64,000 nt of DNA, from assembly GCA_947456815.1 (NCBI GenBank), contig CANGTL010000002.1:1-64000 (forward strand), given 5' to 3'. A model generated the notes under the pieces. That model was not told the origin of the DNA, did no database searches, and was given only the letters and a program-made list of their open reading frames with translations. Made by a program: the position numbers and the translations under genes. Below, in pieces: positions 40,782 through 51,229 of this stretch (position 1 is its first letter; each line of letters opens with the position of its first letter). Source of the DNA: Flavobacteriaceae bacterium. GTDB taxonomy: Bacteria > Bacteroidota > Bacteroidia > Flavobacteriales > Flavobacteriaceae.

Positions 40782-41897
40782 TTATTTTGAAAAGCTTCGT
40801 ACAATAAGTTGCGCGGTTTTTTTGCTAGCACCAACTCCACCAAGTTTTTCTTCTAGTAATGAATAATTTGCAATAACCTCATTTCTGTGCGTTGGAGTAA
40901 GGATTTTTTGTAATTCAATCCGAATATTCTTTGTGTTGCATTCCTCTTGGATTAATTCGGTCACAACTTCTTTATCCATAATCAAATTGACCAGAGAAAT
41001 GTATTTCAAGGTAATGATGCGTTTGGCAATTTGATACGATGCCCAACTGCCTTTATAACAAACAACTTCAGGCACTTTGAACAAAGCTGTTTCCAATGTT
41101 GCGGTACCCGAAGTAACCAAGGCAGCCGTGGCATGACTTAATAATTCATAGGTTTTATTAGAAATAAAATGTACGTTTTTAGATTTCAAAAAAGGCAAAT
41201 AAAATGAATGTTCTTGACTCGGGGCTCCAGCAATGACAAATTGATAATCCTCAAAGTCACTAACTACGCTTAGCATTACGTTAAGCATCTTGCTTATTTC
41301 TTGTTTGCGACTGCCCGGCAACAAAGCAATGATAGGCTTGTCTTCTAAATTGTTCGCTTTGATGAATGCTTCTCGCGAAATTACAGTCTGATTGTGAATC
41401 GCGTCAATCAGCGGGTGACCAACAAAGGTTACAGGAAAGTGATGTTTCACTTCATAGAATTCTTTTTCAAACGGTAAAATGACATATAAATAATCAAAAT
41501 CTCTCTTAACGGCAGCAATTCGGTTTTCTTTCCAAGCCCAGATTTGAGGTGAAATGTAATAATGAGTCGGTATACCACGTTCTTTTGCCCATTTGGCAAT
41601 ACGCATATTAAATCCAGGGTAGTCAATAAAAATGATTGCGTCTGGTCGAAATGCACCAATGTCTTTTTTACAAAACTTGATGTTATTGAAAATCGTTTTC
41701 AGATTGAAAATTACCTCAATAAATCCCATAAAAGCCAATTCTCGGTAGTGCTTTACGAGCGTACCACCAATGCTTTGCATCAAGTCGCCACCCCAAAACC
41801 GAATTTCTGCCTTTGGATCTTCTTCCAAAAGTGCTTTCATCAAATTGGATCCGTGCAAATCGCCTGATGCTTCCCCAGCAATAATGTAGTATTTCAT
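40782..41897 (-). CDS. lpxB: Lipid-A-disaccharide synthase
   Basis: MKYYIIAGEASGDLHGSNLMKAL; FIDYPGFNMRIAK; LPGSRKQEI. Confidence 0.96.
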   Translation of the reverse strand: MKYYIIAGEASGDLHGSNLMKALLEEDPKAEIRFWGGDLMQSIGGTLVKHYRELAFMGFIEVIFNLKTIFNNIKFCKKDIGAFRPDAIIFIDYPGFNMRIAKWAKERGIPTHYYISPQIWAWKENRIAAVKRDFDYLYVILPFEKEFYEVKHHFPVTFVGHPLIDAIHNQTVISREAFIKANNLEDKPIIALLPGSRKQEISKMLNVMLSVVSDFEDYQFVIAGAPSQEHSFYLPFLKSKNVHFISNKTYELLSHATAALVTSGTATLETALFKVPEVVCYKGSWASYQIAKRIITLKYISLVNLIMDKEVVTELIQEECNTKNIRIELQKILTPTHRNEVIANYSLLEEKLGGVGASKKTAQLIVRSFSK

Positions 41898-41917
41898 TAA
41901 AATTGATCCTAGTTAAT

Positions 41918-42196
41918 TTATACAAAAAGCGTAATGATTGTCAGTAAAATCATCCCAAAAACAACGCCTCGTGCCATGATATCTTTATTTTTCTTTAGCA
42001 AAATGAAAAATATAATAAGGTTCAAAATGGCGCCCAAAGTAATTATTTTCCCTAATAGCCCATTTGCTTTATAGAATTCCAATCCTCGGAAAAAATCCAT
42101 ACCAGTAAAGAGCTCGATAAAAACAAAACTGCCGATACCGCAAGTCACAATCGCCAAAAACGCACCAATAATCAAATCTCTATTTTTCATTTTCAT
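41918..42196 (-). CDS. Small membrane protein, unknown function
   Basis: 92 aa, predicted TM helices; overlaps surE by 4 bp. Confidence 0.65.
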   Translation of the reverse strand: MKMKNRDLIIGAFLAIVTCGIGSFVFIELFTGMDFFRGLEFYKANGLLGKIITLGAILNLIIFFILLKKNKDIMARGVVFGMILLTIITLFV

Positions 42197-42969
42197 TTTT
42201 CATTTAAATTCCACGAATTCAATTGCTGAATGGCGTGGTGCGCCGTCATATCAAATTGGACAGGAACCACCGAAACAAAACCTTGTTCCAATGCCCATTC
42301 GTCAGTGTCTTCACCTTTATCTTCGTTTACAAATTCGCCAGTCAACCAATAATAGTCTTTCCCTTGGGGTGTTTTTCTTTTATCGAATTTTTCCATCCAA
42401 ATCGCTTTAGCTTGTCGACAAATTTTTATCCCCTTGATTTCGTTTTCTTTTAATTTCGGAAAGTTTACATTCAAAACCGTTCCTTCGGCAAGACCATTTT
42501 CGATTGTGTGTAACGCGATTTTTTTCACAAAAGATTTAATTTGACTAAAGTCCGCATTCCAATCATAATCTAACAGCGAAAATCCAATGGCCGGAATTCC
42601 CTCTATTCCTGCTTCAACGGCGGCACTCATCGTTCCAGAATAAATCACATTGATCGAAGAATTTGAGCCGTGATTAATACCCGAAACGCACAAATCTGGT
42701 TTTCGTTTTAGTATTTCATTCACCGCTAATTTCACACAATCAACAGGAGTCCCAGAGCAATTGTATTCCGTAATTTCAGCATTTTCTGGAGATACACGAT
42801 TTAAATAAAGTGTACTATTAATCGTGATGGCATGACCCATGGCACTTTGAGGTTTGTCTGGAGCGACCACAACAACGTCGCCAATTTCTGACATTACTTC
42901 CACCAAAGTTCTAATTCCAGGTGCGGAAATTCCATCGTCATTGGTTACTAAAATTAAGGGTTTTTCCAT
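42193..42969 (-). CDS. surE: 5'/3'-nucleotidase SurE
   Basis: ILVTNDDGISAPGIRTL; VVVVAPDKPQSAMGHAIT; SGINHGSNSSINVIYSGTMSAAVEA. Confidence 0.97.
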   Translation of the reverse strand: MEKPLILVTNDDGISAPGIRTLVEVMSEIGDVVVVAPDKPQSAMGHAITINSTLYLNRVSPENAEITEYNCSGTPVDCVKLAVNEILKRKPDLCVSGINHGSNSSINVIYSGTMSAAVEAGIEGIPAIGFSLLDYDWNADFSQIKSFVKKIALHTIENGLAEGTVLNVNFPKLKENEIKGIKICRQAKAIWMEKFDKRKTPQGKDYYWLTGEFVNEDKGEDTDEWALEQGFVSVVPVQFDMTAHHAIQQLNSWNLNEK

Positions 42970-42984
42970 TTGATATTTCTTTTT

Positions 42985-43069
42985 TTAGGAGCTGGTTCCT
43001 GCTGTTCATTCTATCTTTTGTGTCGAACGACGCCACAAAAGGATGCCATTTCCATCAGGGCTAGGGCAC
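42985..43069 (-). repeat. Intergenic repeat, GCCCTAGCCC...AGCTCCTAA family, copy 2
   Basis: Reverse complement reads gtgccctagccctgatggaaatggcatccttttgtggcgtcgttcgacacaaaag...cagctcctaa; ends shared with 29008-29108. Confidence 0.75.
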
Positions 43070-43241
43070 TTTATACGCAACCAAATTATCGATTGAATAA
43101 GTTCGAGTTGATTTCAAATAATTCCCCGCAAAAATAAGCATTTTTAGCAGGAACTTCTTATTTTAGCATCTTTAACAAAAAATTAGGCAGACAAAATCAG
43201 CGGCGTTGGTGTTTTTGTGTAATTTAGATTTAAAAAATTAA

Positions 43242-45491
43242 ATGAATCTCTTAATTCAATATATGAAAAGGAATTATAAGTTATTACTAGTTGTTCTTGC
43301 CGTTTCTCTGGGATTATTCGCTTTTAAAGGCGCTTTAGATCCAAAAGGAGATCCAGAGAAAGACAAAATGTTGTTGGAATTGTTGACGTTTGTAATCGAG
43401 CGTGGTCATTATGATCCAGCGGTAATCGACGACAATTTCTCGAAAGGAGTTTACAAGGACTACATCGAAGCGCTAGATCCATCAAAGCGATTTTTCATTC
43501 AAGCAGATATTGATGAATTTGCAGCCTACGAAACCCAAATCGATGATCAAATTAGAAACAAAGATTTGACTTTTTTTAATTTGACTTACGATCGTTTAAT
43601 GAAAAGACTTAGTGAAAGTAAAGACTTTTACAAAGATATCCTTGCAAAGCCATTCGACTACTCGATCAAAGAGGAATTCAATACAGATTACGACAAGTTA
43701 CCTTATGCTAAAAACGATGTGGAGTTGAAGGAAAAGTGGCGTAAACAAATCAAATTATCTACACTTTCATCCCTGACTGATAAGATTAAGATGCAAGAAG
43801 ACAAAAAAAATGGCGTAGCTCCGGAGAAAAAAGAAAAATCTGTTGAAGAACTCAACAAAACTAAAGAAGCAATTGCTGCTGAAGGCAAAGAAAACGAACC
43901 TCCTAAATCATTCGAGCAATTAGAGAAAGAAACACGCGAAAGTTCTTTAAAATCGCTTAATGAGTATTTTGATTTTATTGGAGATTTAGATCAAAACGAT
44001 TGGTTTTCCGTTTTTGTAAATGCCATTGCGACACGATTTGATCCGCATACGAACTATTTTCCACCAGATGAAAAAGAGCGTTTCGACGTTAGTATGAGTG
44101 GGAAATTAGAAGGAATTGGTGCTCGACTTCAAAAGAAAAATGACTACACCGAAATTTCAGAATTAATTTCTGGAGGTCCAGCGTGGAGAGGAAAAGAATT
44201 AGAATCAGGAGATATTATTTTAAAAGTCGCGCAAGGAAATGCCGAGCCTGTTGAGGTTGTGGGCATGCACCTAGACGATGTGGTAAAGAAAATTAAAGGA
44301 CCAAAAGGAACGGAAGTTCGATTGACAGTAAAAAAAGTGGACGGTACAATCAAGATTATTTCTATAATAAGAGATATTGTTGAAATTGAAGAGACTTATG
44401 CCAAATCGAGTATTGTAGAAAAAAATGGTCTGAAGTATGGCATCATTTATTTGCCGAAATTCTATATCGATTTTGAAAATAATGATAGTCGTGATGCAGG
44501 AAAAGATGTTGCCATTGAAGTGGATAGATTAAAAAATGCGGGAGTTCAAGGAATTATTATGGACTTACGTGATAATGGAGGAGGATCGCTCAAAACGGTA
44601 GTGGATATCGCTGGATTATTTATAGAAGATGGTCCAGTAGTGCAAATAAAATCTGCAGGAAAAGCAAAAGAAGTACTCTACGATAAAGACAAAAAAATAC
44701 AATGGGATGGTCCATTGGTGATTATGCAAAATAGTTTTTCGGCTTCAGCATCTGAAATTTTAGCAGCTGCAATTCAAGATTACAGAAGAGGAATTGTTAT
44801 CGGTAGCAAACAATCATACGGAAAAGGAACGGTTCAAAATGTAATCGATTTGAATCAGTTTGTTCGAGGAAGCAGCGTTGGAGACTTGGGAGCTTTAAAA
44901 ACAACAACACAAAAGTTCTACAGAATTACGGGCGGATCAACACAACTGGAAGGTGTTAGCAGTGATGTTGCAATACCGGATCGATACGCTTATTTAAAAA
45001 TGGGAGAGCGCGATATTGATAATGCGATGCCTTGGGATAAAATAGAGCCAGCTCAATTTAAGTTTTGGGACAAGCAAAATAATTTTGATGCAGCGATTGA
45101 CAATAGCAAGAATCGAATTGCAAGCAACGAGAAATTTAAGTTAATCGATGAAAACGCTAAATGGATTGATCAGCGCAATAAAGAGAATGTTTACAGCTTA
45201 AATATTGATCAGTTTAAAGCGGAACAAAAAGCGATTGAGGAAAAAGCTAAGAAGTATAAATCAATTGCTGACTACAAAAACTCTTTGAAGTTTTCGTCCT
45301 TGGCAAATGAGGAAGAGGCCATGAAGACGGATGTTTCCCTAAAGGAAAAAAGAGAAAGATGGCATGAAAGCTTGTCGAAAGATATTTATGTAGAAGAAGC
45401 AATAAATGTCTTAGATGATTTGCAACCAAAAGAAATCGTAAAGAAATCGGTAGAGAACAAATTGAAAAAAGATAAAGTTGTAAAGTCTTAG
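43242..45491 (+). CDS. Carboxy-terminal (tail-specific) processing protease, S41 family
   Basis: PDZ region GARLQKKNDYTEISELISGGPAWRGKELESGDIILKV; VVIMQNSFSASASEILAAAIQDYRRGIVIGSKQSYGKGTVQ. Confidence 0.96.
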   Translation: MNLLIQYMKRNYKLLLVVLAVSLGLFAFKGALDPKGDPEKDKMLLELLTFVIERGHYDPAVIDDNFSKGVYKDYIEALDPSKRFFIQADIDEFAAYETQIDDQIRNKDLTFFNLTYDRLMKRLSESKDFYKDILAKPFDYSIKEEFNTDYDKLPYAKNDVELKEKWRKQIKLSTLSSLTDKIKMQEDKKNGVAPEKKEKSVEELNKTKEAIAAEGKENEPPKSFEQLEKETRESSLKSLNEYFDFIGDLDQNDWFSVFVNAIATRFDPHTNYFPPDEKERFDVSMSGKLEGIGARLQKKNDYTEISELISGGPAWRGKELESGDIILKVAQGNAEPVEVVGMHLDDVVKKIKGPKGTEVRLTVKKVDGTIKIISIIRDIVEIEETYAKSSIVEKNGLKYGIIYLPKFYIDFENNDSRDAGKDVAIEVDRLKNAGVQGIIMDLRDNGGGSLKTVVDIAGLFIEDGPVVQIKSAGKAKEVLYDKDKKIQWDGPLVIMQNSFSASASEILAAAIQDYRRGIVIGSKQSYGKGTVQNVIDLNQFVRGSSVGDLGALKTTTQKFYRITGGSTQLEGVSSDVAIPDRYAYLKMGERDIDNAMPWDKIEPAQFKFWDKQNNFDAAIDNSKNRIASNEKFKLIDENAKWIDQRNKENVYSLNIDQFKAEQKAIEEKAKKYKSIADYKNSLKFSSLANEEEAMKTDVSLKEKRERWHESLSKDIYVEEAINVLDDLQPKEIVKKSVENKLKKDKVVKS

Positions 45492-45509
45492 ATTTTCAAA
45501 ATATAGTTT

Positions 45510-45550
45510 AAAAAGCCTCAAGAGTCAGAATTGATTTTTGAGGTTTTTTT
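45510..45550 (+). terminator. Terminator between tail-specific protease and rodA
   Basis: aaaaagcctcaagagtcagaattgatttttgaggttttttt. Confidence 0.7.
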
Positions 45551-45571
45551 ATTTAACAGTTCGCTTCAACT

Positions 45572-46828
45572 TTACCACTCATTCACTTTATTAGCATCCA
45601 TTTTAAGGAAAATAAAAAGCAATATAGTGAATCCCCAAAGTCCAGAACCTCCGTAGGAAAAGAAAGGTAAGGGTACACCAATGGTTGGGAATATGCCTGC
45701 AACCATGGCAATATTTACAAAAAAGTGGATGAATAAAATGCAAGCAACGCAATAACCATAGACCCTACTAAATTTAGTCTTTTGTCGTTCTGCCAAGTAA
45801 ATAGTTCTAAAAATCAAACCGATAAAAAGCGCAATAACAACTAATGAACCTAGTAACCCCCATTCTTCACCAACAGTAGTAAAAATGTAGTCCGTATGCT
45901 GTTCTGGCACAAATCCTCCTTTGGTTTGAGTTCCTTCCAAAAATCCTTTTCCAAACCAGCCACCGGAGCCGATTGCAATCTCTGATTGATTGGTGTTGTA
46001 TCCAATTCCTTTCATGTCGACTTCTTTGCCAAGAAGTATATTAAAACGGTCTCGATGGTGTTGTTTGAAAACTGACTCAAAAACATAATCGACAGAAAAA
46101 ACAAAACCAGAAATAAGCACCATGGCAATCGCACTGGCTATTATGTTTCGGTCTATTATTCGACTTCTGTAATAAACAAAAGCAGTAACTAAAAAAGCAA
46201 TTAGGATAACTGCCCAAGGCTCAAATACTAAAGCCATAACAAAGAGAACAATAGCAACTAACCCAGTCCATAAATACCATGGAGGCAAACCTTCTCTATA
46301 CAAAACAAAGAAAAACACCATAAATATTAAGGCACTTCCGGGATCATGAATGACAATTAAAAGCACAGGTAGAAATACAATTCCCAAAGCTTGTATTTGT
46401 CTATTCATGTCTTTAAGATTGACCTGCACGTCGCTTAGATACTTAGCAAGCGCTAGTGAAGTCGCCGCCTTAACAAACTCGGAAGGTTGTAATCCGAAGG
46501 CTCCGAAGGAATACCAGTTGGCTTGTCCTTTTATCGTTTTACCGAATACGAATAAACCTGCCAATGACAATAGGCCAACTACATAAATAATACCGGCGAA
46601 TTTCTCGTAAAATTTTCCATCAACAGATAATACAACAAATATTAGTGGAATTGCTAAAGCTATACTTAAGAGTTGTTTACCATAGAACTGTGTTAGGTCT
46701 AAAGTAAAAGGCTCATCCGACAACGATAATGATGATGAATAAATATTCAACCAACCCATAATGACCAGTACAATGTAGATTATTACACTGATCCAATCCA
46801 GATTATTGGTTACACTTTGGTTTTTCAT
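45572..46828 (-). CDS. rodA: Rod shape-determining protein RodA (SEDS)
   Basis: GAFGLQPSEFVKAATSLALAKYLS; HDPGSALIFMVFFFVLY; GVPLPFFSYGGSGLWGF. Confidence 0.95.
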   Translation of the reverse strand: MKNQSVTNNLDWISVIIYIVLVIMGWLNIYSSSLSLSDEPFTLDLTQFYGKQLLSIALAIPLIFVVLSVDGKFYEKFAGIIYVVGLLSLAGLFVFGKTIKGQANWYSFGAFGLQPSEFVKAATSLALAKYLSDVQVNLKDMNRQIQALGIVFLPVLLIVIHDPGSALIFMVFFFVLYREGLPPWYLWTGLVAIVLFVMALVFEPWAVILIAFLVTAFVYYRSRIIDRNIIASAIAMVLISGFVFSVDYVFESVFKQHHRDRFNILLGKEVDMKGIGYNTNQSEIAIGSGGWFGKGFLEGTQTKGGFVPEQHTDYIFTTVGEEWGLLGSLVVIALFIGLIFRTIYLAERQKTKFSRVYGYCVACILFIHFFVNIAMVAGIFPTIGVPLPFFSYGGSGLWGFTILLFIFLKMDANKVNEW

Positions 46829-46833
46829 CGCAA

Positions 46834-48735
46834 TTAATTTTCAGTGGCTTCTTCAGGAGCAACGACTTTTGGTTTGAGTAACAAACTATCAACTTCTTTT
46901 TTGCCTGTATATTTAGCATATTCGCCTTGTAAGCTGCCTTCTAGCATTCGTTTTTCTAAATCAGTACGTGTAATTTTCTTTTTTATATATTTTTCAATCA
47001 TTAAACTCGTAATAGGGCCGGCCCAGCGAGCACCCCAGTATCCGTTTTCGACTAATACGGCAATGGCAATTTTGGGGTTGTTTCGAGGAGCAAATGCCAC
47101 GAAAATTGAGTGGTCTTGCAATTTTACTCGTTTACCATTGATTTTAGCAAAGTTTTCAGCGGTTCCGGTTTTTCCGCAAATTTCAATTCCTTCTACTTGC
47201 AGTGCATGAGCAGTACCTAAATTATACACATCGAACAAGCCATCTATCATTGGTTGGAAGTACTTTCGTTCTACGGTGGTAACATGTTTGGTTCTATACT
47301 TCTTGTCAATGGTTTCACCCTTTATCGATTTGATGATATGAGGAGTATAATAAAAACCATGATTTGCGACTGCCGCCATCATGTTTGCGAGTTGAATTGG
47401 CGTCATCAAAACTTCCCCTTGACCAATCGCATTTGATACGATGGCGGTACTTCTCCAGCCTCCATTTGGATATATTTTTTTATATGTTTTTGAAGAGGGT
47501 GCTTTTCCGCGCCGGCCAGTTGGCAGGTCATAACCCATAAATTCACCAAGTCCAAAACTCTTTAAGTGTCTGCTCCAAACATCGACACCGTCAGCAGGGC
47601 GCAAGTACTTATTGATGGTTTTCATATATACTGTACCAAAATACGCATTACAAGACTCGTAAATACCTCGGTGCAATTGTTGCGCTCCACCATGACAGTG
47701 ACATTTCATAAATCGACCACGCGCGTAACTAAAACCATGTCGACAATATACGGTAGTCTGTTCGTCGATTACTTGTTCTTGTAGCGCAATTAAGCCGGTC
47801 AAGATTTTAAATGGGGATCCAGGCGGATATTCTGCCAGTAATCCTCTATCGTAAAGTGGTTTTGCAATTGAATCGCGATATAACTTTGTGTAATTTTTTG
47901 ATCGTTGTCTTCCTACTAAAATCGCTGGATCATAAGAAGGTGCAGTAACTAAGGCAAGTATTTCTCCTGTTTTTGGTTCAATTGCTACTATACCGCCTCT
48001 TTTGTTAATCATCAATTCTTCGCCATATTTTTGAAGCTCAGCATCAATAGAAAGATGGATATCCTTACCTTGAACCGCGATTGTGTCGTACTTCCCTTCT
48101 TTGTAGGAGCCAATTTCCCGATTGTATTTGTCTTTTTGAATGTACTTTACGCCTTTAATACCGCGTAAAGTTGTTTCGTAACTCTCTTCAACACCTTGTT
48201 TTCCAAGCAAATCGCCACTGTTGTAGTATGGATTCTTTTGAACGGTTTTCTCATTCGCTTGAGTAATAAAACCAAAAACGTTCGCTCCGAATTGTACTTG
48301 ATAATCACGTAATGATCTTTTCTGAATGTAAAATCCTGGAAATTTGCGAATCTTTTCTTGAAAAGCGGCATACTCCAATTTGTTTAATTGAGGCAGGAAA
48401 ACAGAAGGCAATCTTGGACTATAAACTTTGGCTTTAGCGATAATTTTTACAAAATCTTCTTTGGCAATATTTAAAAGATGGCAAAACTCCAGCGTATCTA
48501 TGTTCTTCATGTCCTTTGGAATTACCATGATGTCATATGAAGGCTGATTCGCAACAAGTAGCACTCCATTCCGGTCATAAATATAACCTCTTTCAGGATA
48601 ATCGTACTGAATTTTTATCGCGTTGTTGTCTGATTTTAGCTTGAAAGAGTCGTCAATAATTTGCAAGTAAAAGAGCCTTAATACCAGCAATATTGTTGCG
48701 ATGATAATGACAGTAGGCAATAATACTTTTCTCAT
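46834..48735 (-). CDS. mrdA: Penicillin-binding protein 2
   Basis: PERGYIYDRNGVLLVANQPSYDIMVIPKD; YPPGSPFKILTGLIALQ; ICGKTGTAEN. Confidence 0.95.
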   Translation of the reverse strand: MRKVLLPTVIIIATILLVLRLFYLQIIDDSFKLKSDNNAIKIQYDYPERGYIYDRNGVLLVANQPSYDIMVIPKDMKNIDTLEFCHLLNIAKEDFVKIIAKAKVYSPRLPSVFLPQLNKLEYAAFQEKIRKFPGFYIQKRSLRDYQVQFGANVFGFITQANEKTVQKNPYYNSGDLLGKQGVEESYETTLRGIKGVKYIQKDKYNREIGSYKEGKYDTIAVQGKDIHLSIDAELQKYGEELMINKRGGIVAIEPKTGEILALVTAPSYDPAILVGRQRSKNYTKLYRDSIAKPLYDRGLLAEYPPGSPFKILTGLIALQEQVIDEQTTVYCRHGFSYARGRFMKCHCHGGAQQLHRGIYESCNAYFGTVYMKTINKYLRPADGVDVWSRHLKSFGLGEFMGYDLPTGRRGKAPSSKTYKKIYPNGGWRSTAIVSNAIGQGEVLMTPIQLANMMAAVANHGFYYTPHIIKSIKGETIDKKYRTKHVTTVERKYFQPMIDGLFDVYNLGTAHALQVEGIEICGKTGTAENFAKINGKRVKLQDHSIFVAFAPRNNPKIAIAVLVENGYWGARWAGPITSLMIEKYIKKKITRTDLEKRMLEGSLQGEYAKYTGKKEVDSLLLKPKVVAPEEATEN

Positions 48736-49238
48736 CTTTTATTCGGTTTAATTAAATATATGATGAGAATACAGATGATGAGCGTGAAGATAGTACTTAC
48801 AAAAGTTTTAAGAATAATTTCAAATATAAAACTCACCCGAAAGACTTCCAATATAAAAAGAACGAAATGGTGGAGTACTACCGCGATTGCAAGAAAAGAA
48901 AAACGCTCCGGAGTCAAGACATCATTAAGTTTTACGGTTTGGTATTCATAGCTCAAACCGAAAGAAAACTTAAAAATATAGGGTCTATAATAAGCCAACA
49001 ATAATGAGGCAGCAGCATGTACTCCTCCAGAATTGCAAAACATATCTAGCACCAATCCTAGAAAGAAACTAGAAAGAAGTAGCGCAGTTTTATTACCATT
49101 TACTGGATACAAAATGATAAAGAGGATGTATGGGTAAGGATTTATGTATCCCAAGAAATCTAAGTTATTAAAAATAAGAATTTGTGCCGCAAGAAGCAGT
49201 ATGAATCGGGCGATATTTACCAATACAGCACTATTCAT
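48732..49238 (-). CDS. mreD: Rod shape-determining protein MreD
   Basis: 168 aa polytopic protein between mreC and mrdA, 4 bp overlap with mrdA. Confidence 0.85.
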   Translation of the reverse strand: MNSAVLVNIARFILLLAAQILIFNNLDFLGYINPYPYILFIILYPVNGNKTALLLSSFFLGLVLDMFCNSGGVHAAASLLLAYYRPYIFKFSFGLSYEYQTVKLNDVLTPERFSFLAIAVVLHHFVLFILEVFRVSFIFEIILKTFVSTIFTLIICILIIYLIKPNKR

Positions 49239-50052
49239 TTCCCTTTTTTTCTAGGTTAAGGATTTCTTCGCGATCTTTACTTTTGATGATATAAACATGT
49301 CCAAGATTGGTCATGTCATTGAAAAGCTTAATGTTTAAAGTATAATAATTAGTCTTATTGTCGATGTAGATATTATTGATAGTACCAATGCCAATGTTCT
49401 CAGGAAAAATGACCGACTGACCGCCAGTTACGATGGTGTCACCTTTTCGAACAGAGGCCAATCTAGGAACGTCAATTAATTGGACAAAACCAGTACTTTT
49501 TCCATTCCATACTAGTGAGCCAAAGTGATTTGATTTCTTTATTTTGGCATTAATCTGAGATTTTACATTCAAAATACTGATGACTGTAGCATAATTTTTA
49601 GAAGTCTTGTCTACAATTCCAATGATTCCTGAACTATTAATAACACCCATGTCTGATTTAACACCGGCTGCACTTCCGCTATTGATCGTGAGGTAATTCT
49701 CGTAAACATTATAAGAATTGTGGATTACTTTAGAAACAATTATGTCTGCATTTCTGACTCCTTTAAGCGAATCGATTTTAGGAAAAGTTGTACTGTCTTT
49801 AGCATTAAAAATGATACTTTTCAAACGTGCGTTTTCAATTGCTAGCTCCTCATTTTGATTTTTGAGATTCAAATATTCACTTATATTGTTGATTCTTTCA
49901 TAAACGCCACCGCTCAAAATATTTGCAGAGCTAATCACTTTACTTCTATGATACGAGTGAGATTGAATAGTGAAGACTAACGAGACCACCAAAAGCAGCA
50001 AAAACAGCAATCGATAGCTGTTTTTAAATATAAAAATAAATATTTGCTGCAT
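49231..50052 (-). CDS. mreC: Rod shape-determining protein MreC
   Basis: N-terminal TM, coiled coil (LKNQNEELAIENARLKSIIF), beta domain; gene order. Confidence 0.92.
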   Translation of the reverse strand: MQQIFIFIFKNSYRLLFLLLLVVSLVFTIQSHSYHRSKVISSANILSGGVYERINNISEYLNLKNQNEELAIENARLKSIIFNAKDSTTFPKIDSLKGVRNADIIVSKVIHNSYNVYENYLTINSGSAAGVKSDMGVINSSGIIGIVDKTSKNYATVISILNVKSQINAKIKKSNHFGSLVWNGKSTGFVQLIDVPRLASVRKGDTIVTGGQSVIFPENIGIGTINNIYIDNKTNYYTLNIKLFNDMTNLGHVYIIKSKDREEILNLEKKGNE

Positions 50053-50077
50053 GAGGTTTCTAAATATTTAAAATATC

Positions 50078-50130
50078 AAATTCCAAATTCCAACGCAACT
50101 GCTGAACTGATGTTTTGGAATTTGGAATTT
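50078..50130. repeat. Perfect 16-bp inverted repeat between mreB and mreC
   Basis: aaattccaaattccaa (50078-50093) / ttggaatttggaattt (50115-50130). Confidence 0.85.
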
Positions 50131-50143
50131 CATTATTGGAAAT

Positions 50144-51172
50144 TTATTTAATAAGAATACTTCTAAATTTCGGGATGTTTTTCAAAGCCATTCCAGTTCC
50201 TCGAACTACAGCTCGCAGCGGATCTTCCGCTATGTAAACAGGTAAATCTGTTTTTTGAGAAATACGTTTGTCTAATCCTCTTAACATAGAACCACCACCA
50301 GCTAAATAAATTCCAGTATTATATATATCTGCTGCCAATTCAGGTGGAGTTTGAGACAAAGTTTCCATAACCGCATCTTCAATTCGTTGAATTGATTTAT
50401 CTAATGCTTTAGCAATTTCACGATAGGAAACTTCTACTTGCTTTGGCTTCCCAGTCAACAAATCTCGTCCTTGAACAGACATGTCTTCTGGAGCGGTTTC
50501 CAATTCTTCTAAAGCCGCACCAACGGTAATTTTTATTTTTTCAGCAGTACTTTCACCAACAAATAAATTGTGTTGCGTACGCATATAGTAAACAATGTCA
50601 TTTGTAAATACATCCCCAGCAATTTTTACTGACTTATCACAAACAATTCCGCCTAATGCAATCACGGCAATTTCTGTAGTTCCACCACCAATATCAACAA
50701 TCATATTACCCTTTGGTTGCATAATATCGATTCCGATACCGATAGCAGCAGCCATTGGCTCATGAATCAAATAAACTTCTTTTCCGTTTACGCGCTCGCA
50801 AGACTCTTTTACCGCTCGCATCTCCACTTCAGTAATTCCAGAAGGAATACAAACCACCATTCGTAAAGCTGGCGTAAACATTCTCTTTTTTAACGCTGGG
50901 ATACTTTTAATAAACATGCTAATCATCTTCTCCGAAGCATCAAAATCAGCAATAACCCCATCTTTAAGTGGACGGATGGTTTTTATGTTTTCATGGGTTT
51001 TACCTTGCATCATATTCGCCTCTTTTCCAACGGCAATTATTTTACCTGATATTCGATCACGAGCTACGATCGATGGACTGTCAATGACTACTTTGTCATT
51101 GTGAATAATTAGGGTATTAGCGGTACCAAGGTCTATCGCAATATCCTCGGTCATGAAATCAAAAAATCCCAT
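50144..51172 (-). CDS. mreB: Rod shape-determining protein MreB
   Basis: IAIDLGTANTLIIHNDKVVIDSPSIVA; NMIVDIGGGTTEIAVIALGGIV; AGGGSMLRGLD. Confidence 0.98.
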   Translation of the reverse strand: MGFFDFMTEDIAIDLGTANTLIIHNDKVVIDSPSIVARDRISGKIIAVGKEANMMQGKTHENIKTIRPLKDGVIADFDASEKMISMFIKSIPALKKRMFTPALRMVVCIPSGITEVEMRAVKESCERVNGKEVYLIHEPMAAAIGIGIDIMQPKGNMIVDIGGGTTEIAVIALGGIVCDKSVKIAGDVFTNDIVYYMRTQHNLFVGESTAEKIKITVGAALEELETAPEDMSVQGRDLLTGKPKQVEVSYREIAKALDKSIQRIEDAVMETLSQTPPELAADIYNTGIYLAGGGSMLRGLDKRISQKTDLPVYIAEDPLRAVVRGTGMALKNIPKFRSILIK

Positions 51173-51229
51173 AAGTCTTTTAAGGGTTTATTATGTTTAT
51201 ATAAAATTTAGTGCACAAAGTTAAACAAA

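Noticed and set aside
46844-47209. 121 aa ORF antisense to mrdA
   Set aside because: Opposes the conserved PBP2 transpeptidase region; no independent evidence.
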